A DNA stretch of 5,462 nucleotides from Thermoflexales bacterium (GTDB taxonomy: Bacteria > Chloroflexota > Anaerolineae > Fen-1058), in NCBI GenBank assembly GCA_017999195.1, contig JAGOBP010000307.1:1-5462 (forward strand). The letters are read 5' to 3'. Positions within the stretch are counted from its first letter, which is position 1. Every line of letters starts with the position of its first letter. Position numbers and translations under genes: made by a program. Below are positions 1-4,882 of this stretch, piece by piece. The notes below the pieces were generated by a model that saw only the letters and a list, made by a program, of their open reading frames with translations, did no database searches and was not told where the DNA came from.

Positions 1-835
1 ACATCAAGCGTTGTTGAAGTTGATCGCCCTTAAAATCAGGCAACCAGTTGATGATCACCTCGGCCCGATAGTGCCGCTCGGCTAATTCGCGCGCCGCCCA
101 CGCGGACAACTTCAACACCGCCGGGCCGCTGACGCCCCAATGCGTGATCAACAGCGGGCCGGTCTGCGTCAATGACGTGCCTTCGATTTTGATGGTGGCT
201 TTTTCCATGGAAATTCCGGGCAAATCCTTCAAGCGCGCATCGTCGATCTCAAACGTAAACAACGACGGCACCGGCGGCTCGATCGTGTGACCCAGTACCG
301 AAGCCCATTCATAACCATGTTGATTGCTGCCCGTGGCCAACAGCACTCGATCCGCCACTAAAGGTGCATCATCTTTGAGATCAATCACAAACCGATCGGG
401 TTTGGCAACCGATCGGATGTGCACACCTGATCGGACGTGCACGCCCGCCGCCTGCGCCGCGTCGATCAGGCAATTCACGATCGATTCAGATTTGTTGCTA
501 ACTGGAAAGATGCGGCCATCGGCTTCGGTCTTCAACTTCACGCCGCGCTGCTCAAACCACTCAATCGTATCGCGTGGTTGAAAGCGCGTAAACGGGCCGC
601 GCAGTGCAGCCGCACCGCGCGGATAATGCTTCACCAGTTCAGCCGGATCGAAACAGGCGTTGGTCACGTTGCAGCGGCCGCCGCCAGAGATGCGCACCTT
701 GCTGAGAACGTGCGGCGTTTTTTCGAGGATGATAATTTGAGCGGCAGGGTTGGCTTCTGCGCTTGCCGCCGCGCACGTGATGGCCGCCAAGAAGCCCGCT
801 GCCCCGCCGCCGATGATGACAATTTGATTAGACAT
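1..835 (-). CDS. HI0933/BaiN-family FAD-dependent oxidoreductase, N-terminal part (cut by window edge)
   Basis: The frame stays open from the ATG at 835 to the left edge, giving 278 residues. The family is usually near 400, so the C-terminus is missing. Residues 5-14 form the Rossmann dinucleotide fold (IVIIGGGAAG), which binds FAD. Residues 51-59, GGGRCNVTN, are the hallmark of the HI0933/YhiN/BaiN family. Further on are an LLATGS motif, a GHTIEPPVPSL segment and the late signature THWGVSGPAVLKLSA. Members are soluble flavoproteins. BaiN of bile-acid-converting clostridia acts as a reductase, but the substrate of most members is unknown and none can be inferred here. The start codon abuts a 96-bp repeat element, and only a weak GTGGA precedes it. 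The gene follows cysE on the same strand after 91 nt and may be the third gene of the cys operon. The family call is firm; the function is open. Confidence 0.93.
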   Translation of the reverse strand, partial: MSNQIVIIGGGAAGFLAAITCAAASAEANPAAQIIILEKTPHVLSKVRISGGGRCNVTNACFDPAELVKHYPRGAAALRGPFTRFQPRDTIEWFEQRGVKLKTEADGRIFPVSNKSESIVNCLIDAAQAAGVHVRSGVHIRSVAKPDRFVIDLKDDAPLVADRVLLATGSNQHGYEWASVLGHTIEPPVPSLFTFEIDDARLKDLPGISMEKATIKIEGTSLTQTGPLLITHWGVSGPAVLKLSAWAARELAERHYRAEVIINWLPDFKGDQLQQRLM

Positions 836-930
836 TGATCCACGAACACATGCGGTGCAGTGCTCCCGTCTCCACGAATTGCCGCGAATGATACTCTATT
901 TGTGGAGATTCGTGTGGCTTCGTGGATCAA
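835..930. repeat. 96-bp intergenic element with perfect 12-bp terminal inverted repeats
   Basis: The ends TTGATCCACGAA (835-846) and TTCGTGGATCAA (919-930) are exact reverse complements. Inside the right end are three degenerate 10-bp units: ATTTGTGGAG (898-907), ATTCGTGTGG (908-917) and CTTCGTGGAT (918-927). Related blocks lie at 872-889 (CCACGAAT, CCGCGAAT). The element fills the whole gap between two genes: its right end contains the TGA stop of cysE (927-929), and its left end supplies the first base of the flavoprotein start codon. It resembles the small palindromic intergenic repeats (REP/MITE-like) found in many copies in some bacterial genomes. Copy number cannot be seen from one window. 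Confidence 0.75.
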
Positions 931-1628
931 ATCGCAAAATCTTCACCGCGCCACAGATCGGCGATGGGCAAATGCACGTCCTCATGATCGACGTGCCCTT
1001 CCACCAGCCGCTCCAATTCATCGACGCGCATCATCAACGACTGCAGTGTCACGCCGACCAGATCGGGCAATGCGCCGTGTTCCAGGTCGGGCTTGTCCTT
1101 CACGGTGTGCGGCTTCGTGCGCGAGATATTTTGCCCCGGCACACCCACGACCACCGCATTATCCGGCACGGACTTCACCACGACGGCATTCGCGCCGATG
1201 CGGCTATCGTGGCCGATCGTGATGGGGCCGAGAATCTTCGCGCCTGCGCCCACTGTGACCCGATCGCCCAAGGTGGGATGGCGCTTGCCTTTCGCCAGGC
1301 TCGTGCCGCCCAGCGTCACCGTGTGATACAACGTGACTTCTTCACCGATCTCGGCCGTTTCACCGATGACCACGCCCATACCATGATCGATGAATAGGCC
1401 CATGCCAATCTTCGCGCCGGGGTGAATCTCGATGCCGGTGAACCAGCGCATCACTTGCGAAACGTAACGCCCCAGCACCTTCAAGCGATGCACCCACAGC
1501 CAGTGCGAGAAGCGATAGCCCCACACGGCATACAAGCCCGGATAGCACAACAACACCTCGATCAGACTGCGCGCGGCCGGATCCCGATCAAACACCGATT
1601 GCACATCGCGGCGAAGAGTCTTCCACAT
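927..1628 (-). CDS. cysE: Serine O-acetyltransferase (cysE/epsC type)
   Basis: This 233-residue protein transfers acetyl from acetyl-CoA to L-serine, giving O-acetylserine, the first step of cysteine synthesis in the cytoplasm. An N-terminal helical part (1-60, with DRDPAARS at 14-21) leads into a left-handed beta-helix of hexapeptide repeats (about 65-165). The segment IEIHPGAKIG (66-75) is followed by IDHGMG with the catalytic His82, then VIGETAEIG, HTVTLGGT (102-109), KGKRHPTLGD and the closing VPG near 164. The ATG at 1628 is chosen because GGAGGT (1634-1639) sits 5 nt upstream. A longer in-frame reading from 1679 would translate an intergenic repeat and is unlikely. The last 60 residues are less conserved and hydrophilic, where a cysK-binding tail is expected. 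The final residue is Ile, as is common for CysE tails that insert into the CysK active site. The gene lies 105 nt downstream of cysK, its enzymatic partner. Confidence 0.95.
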   Translation of the reverse strand: MWKTLRRDVQSVFDRDPAARSLIEVLLCYPGLYAVWGYRFSHWLWVHRLKVLGRYVSQVMRWFTGIEIHPGAKIGMGLFIDHGMGVVIGETAEIGEEVTLYHTVTLGGTSLAKGKRHPTLGDRVTVGAGAKILGPITIGHDSRIGANAVVVKSVPDNAVVVGVPGQNISRTKPHTVKDKPDLEHGALPDLVGVTLQSLMMRVDELERLVEGHVDHEDVHLPIADLWRGEDFAI

Positions 1629-1633
1629 GCTGC

Positions 1634-1639
1634 ACCTCC
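1634..1639 (-). promoter_or_regulatory. Ribosome binding site of cysE
   Basis: On the minus strand GGAGGT is followed by GCAGC and then ATG (1628). This is a near-perfect Shine-Dalgarno sequence at 5-nt spacing. It fixes the start at MWKTL and excludes the upstream in-frame codons that lie inside the octamer repeat. Confidence 0.85.
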
Positions 1640-1647
1640 GAATAAAA

Positions 1648-1721
1648 GGAAACAAGTAGATGAGTAGGCAAGTAGACAAGGTAACGGCCCGACTTCCTTG
1701 TCTACTTGCCTACTTGTTTCC
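1648..1721. repeat. Octamer-built inverted repeat (long hairpin) between cysK and cysE
   Basis: The left arm GGAAACAAGTAG (1648-1659) plus GCAAGTAGACAAGG (1668-1681) is the exact reverse complement of the right arm at 1696-1721. An extra 8-nt unit, ATGAGTAG (1660-1667), is present only on the left. The core 1664-1681 / 1696-1713 is a perfect 18-bp stem around a 14-nt loop. The left arm is itself a period-8 array: GTAGATGA, GTAGGCAA, GTAGACAA (1656-1679). On the minus strand the hairpin is followed by TTTCCTTTTATT and then the cysE ribosome binding site. It could therefore act as a partial terminator or an mRNA-stabilising structure between cysK and cysE. Confidence 0.85.
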
Positions 1722-1733
1722 CGGTTTCTTTAT

Positions 1734-2666
1734 CTAGTCCGTCAACCCCGCAAACAGCGCCGTGCTCAGGTAGCGCTCGCCGAACGACGGAATGATCACG
1801 ACGATCAGTTTGTCCGCATTTTCAGGGCGTTTCGCCACTTGCAGCGCCGCCCACGTGGCCGCACCCGACGAGATGCCCACCAGCAAGCCTTCTTCTTTGG
1901 CCAACCGTCGCGCGATGTCGAAGGCATCGTCGGCCTTCACGCGGATGACCTCATCGTAGACTTGCGTATTCAGCACCGCCGGCACAAAGCCCGCGCCGAT
2001 ACCCTGAATGGGATGCGGCCCCTTGGTCCCGCCCGACAACACCGGCGATGCATCCGGCTCGACGGCGATGGCCTTGAAGGACGGCTTGCGCGCCTTCAGC
2101 ACTTCGCCCACACCGGTGATCGTGCCGCCCGTGCCGATGCCGCTTACGAGGAAGTCCACTTGTCCATCGGTGTCGCGCCAAATTTCTTCGGCCGTGGTCT
2201 TGCGATGAATCTCTGGATTCGCCAGATTCTTAAACTGCTGCGGCAGGAAGTAACGCGGATCAGACGCGGCCAGTTCTTCCGCTTTCTTGATCGCGCCGCC
2301 CATGCCTTCGGGGCCGGGGGTCAGAATCAACTCCGCGCCATACGCGCGCAGCAGCGCGCGACGTTCCTTGCTCATCGTTTCGGGCATCGTCAACACAATC
2401 TTGTAGCCGCGTGCCGCAGCCACCATCGCCAGCGCGATGCCCGTGTTGCCGCTCGTCGGCTCCACGATGATCGTATCGGGCTTGATGAGGCCCGCTTTCT
2501 CCGCCGCCTCGATCATCGCGAAGCCAATACGATCCTTCACGCTGTGCGCGGGATTGAAGAATTCCAACTTGGCCGCGATCGTCGCCACCGCCCCATCGGT
2601 AACGCGATTCAACTTCACCAGCGGCGTATTGCCAATCAACTCAGTCACATCACTTGCGATTTTCAT
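1734..2666 (-). CDS. cysK: Cysteine synthase A (O-acetylserine sulfhydrylase)
   Basis: This 310-residue PLP enzyme condenses O-acetylserine with sulfide to give L-cysteine and acetate. Its length is typical of the CysK group. Visible motifs in order: ELIGNTPLVKLNRV (9-22); NPAHSVKDRIG (38-48) with the PLP-binding Lys44; PTSGNTGIALA (70-80), the substrate loop; the phosphate-binding glycine loop GTGGTITGVG (178-187); QGIGAGFVP (221-229); GISSGAA (264-270) with the serine that contacts the PLP ring nitrogen; and the C-terminal PSFGERYLST (293-302), typical of CysK. The ATG at 2666 is preceded by GGGGAG at a 6-nt gap. The open frame extends further upstream, but only through a terminator hairpin. 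Expression is probably controlled by the attenuator in the leader. cysE follows on the same strand, so substrate supply and use are co-encoded. Confidence 0.97.
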   Translation of the reverse strand: MKIASDVTELIGNTPLVKLNRVTDGAVATIAAKLEFFNPAHSVKDRIGFAMIEAAEKAGLIKPDTIIVEPTSGNTGIALAMVAAARGYKIVLTMPETMSKERRALLRAYGAELILTPGPEGMGGAIKKAEELAASDPRYFLPQQFKNLANPEIHRKTTAEEIWRDTDGQVDFLVSGIGTGGTITGVGEVLKARKPSFKAIAVEPDASPVLSGGTKGPHPIQGIGAGFVPAVLNTQVYDEVIRVKADDAFDIARRLAKEEGLLVGISSGAATWAALQVAKRPENADKLIVVIIPSFGERYLSTALFAGLTD

Positions 2667-2672
2667 GTTTAT

Positions 2673-2678
2673 CTCCCC
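2673..2678 (-). promoter_or_regulatory. Ribosome binding site of cysK
   Basis: On the minus strand GGGGAG precedes ATAAAC and the ATG at 2666, a good Shine-Dalgarno match and spacing. It lies downstream of the terminator hairpin, so it is transcribed only when termination is avoided. This decides for the MKIASDV start over upstream in-frame codons. Confidence 0.8.
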
Positions 2679-2693
2679 TGAGAATTTGAATAG

Positions 2694-2734
2694 TAAAAAC
2701 AAAACAGCGCTCCGGCCAACGCCCAGAACGCTGT
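2694..2734 (-). terminator. Intrinsic terminator inside the cysK leader (attenuator)
   Basis: On the minus strand ACAGCGTTCTGG (2734-2723) pairs with CCGGAGCGCTGT (2715-2704) to form a 12-bp stem with two G-U pairs and a 7-nt loop. It is followed at once by TTTGTTTTTA (2703-2694). This is a textbook rho-independent terminator. It lies within the cysK transcript, about 28 nt before the start codon, and no gene ends here. That position implies premature termination as a control step. Just upstream, CTGTT (2749-2745) can pair with AACAG (2735-2731), the 5' base of the terminator stem, making a possible competing anti-terminator. Confidence 0.85.
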
Positions 2735-2926
2735 TCTCTGACAAAACAGTGTGAGTGCGGCCCGTCCGTTATCCGATTAGTCATGCGGACGACGGCGGGC
2801 GCGTGTTCGATCAGCAGGTAAACTCCTGCGTCGCAGACGACGCCCGTCGCCTCCGCTCACTACAGGAGCACTGACACAAGTTGGAAGTAAAAGTTTTGAT
2901 CGACACAGTTTGCCTCAACGTCAAAA

Positions 2927-2955
2927 ATTGTATCTGGTTTCACAGAGGCTGTCAA
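2927..2955 (-). promoter_or_regulatory. Sigma-70 promoter for the cysK leader
   Basis: On the minus strand a perfect -35 box TTGACA (2955-2950), a 17-nt spacer and a -10 box TACAAT (2932-2927; 5 of 6 consensus) are present. The predicted transcription start is near 2920, about 250 nt before the cysK ATG, which leaves room for the structured leader. The -35 box overlaps that of the promoter for the divergent peptidase gene. Confidence 0.75.
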
Positions 2956-2976
2956 CCAAATAATCCATGTTACAAT
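2949..2976 (+). promoter_or_regulatory. Extended -10 promoter of the metallopeptidase gene
   Basis: TGTTACAAT (2968-2976) is an extended -10 element (TGn plus TACAAT). It is preceded at 16 nt by CTGTCA (2949-2954; 4 of 6 to TTGACA). Transcription would start about 7 nt downstream, close to 2983, which is the A of the peptidase ATG. The mRNA is therefore probably leaderless, which fits the absence of a Shine-Dalgarno sequence. Confidence 0.6.
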
Positions 2977-2982
2977 CGCAGC

Positions 2983-4326
2983 ATGTCTCGCCTACTCATC
3001 GTCGCACTTATCGCCTTACTCGGTCTGTCGCAGCCCGCCGCGCAAGTCGCCGCGCCGCGCCCGTTGTATGAATTCAATATCCAGATCGATTATGCCGCGC
3101 ATCGCGTGGCGGCCGCGCAGCGCGTGACGCTGCCCAACACCTACGGCCAACCGATCAGCGATGTGCTCTTCAACGTACCCGCCGCCAACACACCGGGCAC
3201 GTTCGAATTGCGCAGCGTCGAAGTGGCGGGTGTGCCGATCACGCACACGCTGAATGGCACTGCGCTGCGCGTCACCCTCCCGACCGTCCTCCGACCCGAT
3301 CGCGCCATCGTGCTCGATCTAAAGTTTGTCGTCAACGTGCAGCCCTTGGAAAACGCCGTGAGTTTTGCCGCAGCGAATCTGGCTTACACCAGCGACGCGC
3401 TGAATCTGGGCTATTGGTATCCTTTACTCGCGCCCTATCGCGAGGGCTGGGTCTCGGTGCCGTATGAACCGATCGGTGATCCCTTTGCCAGCGAAGTGGC
3501 CGACTACCTGGCGACCATTACTGCGCCTTCCGATGTCATGGTCGTCGGGGGCGGCGAACTCGATCGGCGTGGCAACACCTGGAAATATGCTTTGCCGCGC
3601 GCGCGCACCTTTGCCTTGATCGCCAGTCCGCGCTATCGAGAAAGCACCGCGCACTTTGGCGGCATCGCCTATTCCGTCTTTATGCTGCCCGAGCACGAGT
3701 CACTGGCAACTATCACGCTAGAAACGATGATTCGCGCCAAGGCCTTATTTTCAGCCATTTACGGGCCGTATCCGTACAAAGCCTTGCGCCTGGCCGAAGT
3801 CAGCGGGCCGTGGAGTATGGAATTTTCCGGCGTGTTTACGGTGGGTGAAACCGACATCGGCGACTACAACGGCACGCCGCGCAATCGCTTGATCCGCGTC
3901 GTGGCGCACGAAGTCTCGCATCAATGGTGGTATGGCGTGGTGGGCGATGATCAGGTACGCGAGCCGTGGCTGGATGAAGGCATTGCGCGTTTCAACGAAC
4001 TGCGCTATTACGAGGCGTATTCACCACAGGACACGTCATGGTGGTGGGCAAACGTCATCGGTACACTGCGCGCCGCACGCCCGCTCAATTCCAGCAGCGC
4101 GGACTTCGGCGATCATCGCACCTACTTGACGAGCATCTACAATCAAGGGGCGGTGTTTCTGGATGATCTGCGCACGACCATCGGCGCACCGGCCTTCAAC
4201 GCCTTCATGCGCGATCTGTATCGGCGCGGCTCATTCCGGCTCATCACTACGCAAGATTTCTTTGACGTATTGAAGAATCACACCGAGGTGAATGTGCAGG
4301 GGTTGAAACAACAGTATTTTCGGTAA
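2983..4326 (+). CDS. Secreted M1-family-like zinc metallopeptidase (gluzincin)
   Basis: This 447-residue protein begins with an N-terminal signal peptide: MSR, a hydrophobic run to about residue 16, then a small-residue region SQPAAQVAAP, so it is probably exported. No lipobox cysteine is seen. Residues about 25-200 fit the beta-rich N-terminal domain of M1 aminopeptidases. The catalytic part has HEVSH (His309, Glu310, His313) and, 18 residues on, Glu332 in WLDEG, giving the HExxH-x18-E zinc site. SMEFSG with Glu280 stands where M1 enzymes have GAMEN. YNQGAVFLDDL starts at Tyr386, the likely transition-state tyrosine. The protein lacks the large C-terminal helical domain of classical M1 enzymes. 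The ATG at 2983 was chosen because the signal peptide starts there and a promoter ends just before it; an upstream in-frame TTG at 2881 is less likely. The substrate is unknown. The gene diverges from cysK and has no same-strand neighbour in the window. Confidence 0.88.
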   Translation: MSRLLIVALIALLGLSQPAAQVAAPRPLYEFNIQIDYAAHRVAAAQRVTLPNTYGQPISDVLFNVPAANTPGTFELRSVEVAGVPITHTLNGTALRVTLPTVLRPDRAIVLDLKFVVNVQPLENAVSFAAANLAYTSDALNLGYWYPLLAPYREGWVSVPYEPIGDPFASEVADYLATITAPSDVMVVGGGELDRRGNTWKYALPRARTFALIASPRYRESTAHFGGIAYSVFMLPEHESLATITLETMIRAKALFSAIYGPYPYKALRLAEVSGPWSMEFSGVFTVGETDIGDYNGTPRNRLIRVVAHEVSHQWWYGVVGDDQVREPWLDEGIARFNELRYYEAYSPQDTSWWWANVIGTLRAARPLNSSSADFGDHRTYLTSIYNQGAVFLDDLRTTIGAPAFNAFMRDLYRRGSFRLITTQDFFDVLKNHTEVNVQGLKQQYFR

Positions 4327-4390
4327 TCGGTAATTGGTCAATCGGTCAATTGGCAGCCAGTCAACCAATTGACCAGTTACCAATTGACTA
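4323..4390. terminator. Convergent intergenic inverted repeat, probable bidirectional terminator
   Basis: GGTCAATTGG (4344-4353) and CCAATTGACC (4365-4374) form a perfect 10-bp stem with an 11-nt loop. Outside it, ATTGGTCAATC (4333-4343) and AGTTACCAAT (4375-4384) extend the pairing imperfectly. The left side is also a tandem series: GGTAATC, GGTAATT, GGTCAATC, GGTCAATT. It lies between the convergent peptidase and Rieske genes, where both transcripts need an end. There is no strong U-tract on either side, so intrinsic termination is less certain than the fold. The peptidase TAA stop (4324-4326) is inside the first repeat unit. Confidence 0.6.
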
Positions 4391-4431
4391 GGCAACTATC
4401 GAACTACCGGACTATCGCACTACACGACTAA
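4384..4431. repeat. Six tandem octamers with ACTA/TAGT core
   Basis: Plus-strand units are TTGACTAG, GCAACTAT, CGAACTAC, CGGACTAT, CGCACTAC and ACGACTAA, with ACTA at a constant phase and period 8. On the minus strand the unit is NTAGTNNN. The array runs into the Rieske gene: its TAG stop (4422-4420) is the TAG of one unit, and the last two valine codons and part of the preceding leucine codon lie in the next unit. The layout resembles the GTAGNNNN octamers of the hairpin near 1656-1679. Confidence 0.85.
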
Positions 4432-4872
4432 TCTCGCCTCAACATCAACCTTCTTCGACGTATCCACCACCACTTTTCCGTCAGTCGAGAGGGTCAACAG
4501 CAACCGATCGAGCGAGGCAGTGGCCGGGCCTTTCAGCAGATAGCCGCCGCCGTTGTACTTGCTGCCGTGGCACGGACACTCGAAGTTCTCGCCCGCCTTG
4601 TTGACCGTGCAACCTAAATGCGTGCAAACTGCGGAGATGGCATACAGGCCCTTCGCATCGCGCGCGATGTAGGCCCGCGCTTCCGGCACGCCCGTCATGC
4701 TGCCTTCCGCATACTCAGCAGGCGTCTTCAATGTGAAGCGCACCGGCTGCAACGGCGCGGATTGATAGCCCAGAAACTTCACCAAGCCAAACAGCGACAG
4801 CGCACTGGATAAGCCCAGACTGATCTTCAACACTGCGCGTCGCGTCAAATCACTGCTTGCTTTATCATTCAT
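4420..4872 (-). CDS. Rieske [2Fe-2S] protein of a quinol:cytochrome c oxidoreductase (bc/b6f-type)
   Basis: This 150-residue protein is the electron-accepting subunit that takes one electron from quinol at the Qo site. Residues 9-17 (LTRRAVLKI) form a twin-arginine motif in front of a hydrophobic segment (about 15-36), so it is probably Tat-exported and kept as a membrane anchor. Cluster box I is CTHLGC, with ligands Cys83 and His85. Box II is CPCHGSKY, with ligands Cys99 and His102. Cys88 and Cys101 form the expected disulfide. Ser104 and Tyr106 are the residues that raise the redox potential in bc1 Rieske proteins. The size and compact box I-II gap fit a b6f-like minimal Rieske. It follows cytochrome b within a few bases, so they are co-transcribed. 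The start could be the ATG at 4872 or the GTG at 4875; neither has an ideally spaced Shine-Dalgarno, and coupling to cytochrome b termination is likely. Confidence 0.95.
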   Translation of the reverse strand: MNDKASSDLTRRAVLKISLGLSSALSLFGLVKFLGYQSAPLQPVRFTLKTPAEYAEGSMTGVPEARAYIARDAKGLYAISAVCTHLGCTVNKAGENFECPCHGSKYNGGGYLLKGPATASLDRLLLTLSTDGKVVVDTSKKVDVEARLVV

Positions 4873-4882
4873 CACTCATCAC
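4862..4882. repeat. Tandem heptamers at the cytochrome b/Rieske junction
   Basis: On the minus strand GTGATGA occurs twice in tandem (4882-4869), followed by the variant ATGATAA (4868-4862). The first copy contains the cytochrome b TGA stop. The second contains both candidate Rieske starts, GTG (4875) and ATG (4872). The whole translational junction is thus built of one short repeat. Confidence 0.75.

Larger units (their letters stand above)
2667..2920 (-). ncRNA. Structured cysK 5' leader, candidate riboswitch or attenuator of unknown class
   Basis: The region between the predicted cysK transcription start (about 2920) and its ATG holds about 250 nt without a convincing gene. It is dense in self-complementary segments. 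A hairpin GCGTCG-TCTG-CGACGC spans 2843-2828, and a second, GCAGG/CCTGC, spans 2829-2814. A longer stem pairs 2856-2844 (GCGGA, bulge GG, CGACGG) with 2795-2785 (CCGTCG, TCCGC). A possible closing stem pairs GTGAG (2860-2856) with CTCAC (2755-2751). The intrinsic terminator follows. The closing stem ends next to the sequence needed for the possible anti-terminator, as expected for a switch that turns expression off when a ligand is bound. I do not see the T-box TGGNACC sequence or SAM-box or cobalamin-box motifs. The pairings were found by eye only. Confidence 0.55.

Noticed and set aside
855..1397. Plus-strand open frame opposite cysE (180 codons)
   Set aside because: It is antisense to cysE, with a His/Arg-rich shadow composition and a start inside the repeat element.
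1629..1679. N-terminal extension of cysE to 250 residues
   Set aside because: The extra residues are read through the octamer hairpin, and a near-perfect ribosome binding site would lie inside the coding region.
1698..2681. Long plus-strand open frame opposite cysK (327 codons)
   Set aside because: It is antisense to a certain cysK, is rich in Arg/His as typical of shadow frames in GC-rich DNA, and has no domain pattern.
2667..2744. N-terminal extension of cysK starting at TTG 2744
   Set aside because: It translates the terminator hairpin and its T-tract. The ATG at 2666 has a proper ribosome binding site and matches the family start.
2650..2784. A small reading frame in the cysK leader (minus, ATG at 2784, about 44 codons, two Cys codons) as a cysteine leader peptide
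   Set aside because: It has no Shine-Dalgarno sequence, its Cys codons are not adjacent and one lies in the terminator stem, and the composition is not protein-like. It stays only a weak alternative to a riboswitch.
2667..2920. Cys-specific T-box
   Set aside because: The conserved TGGNACC anti-terminator bulge sequence is not present, although T-boxes are common before cys genes in some phyla.
2881..2982. Upstream TTG start for the metallopeptidase
   Set aside because: The added 34 residues would precede the signal peptide and be encoded across both promoters.
4384..4431. CRISPR array
   Set aside because: Units are 8 bp with no spacers of constant length and no cas genes nearby.
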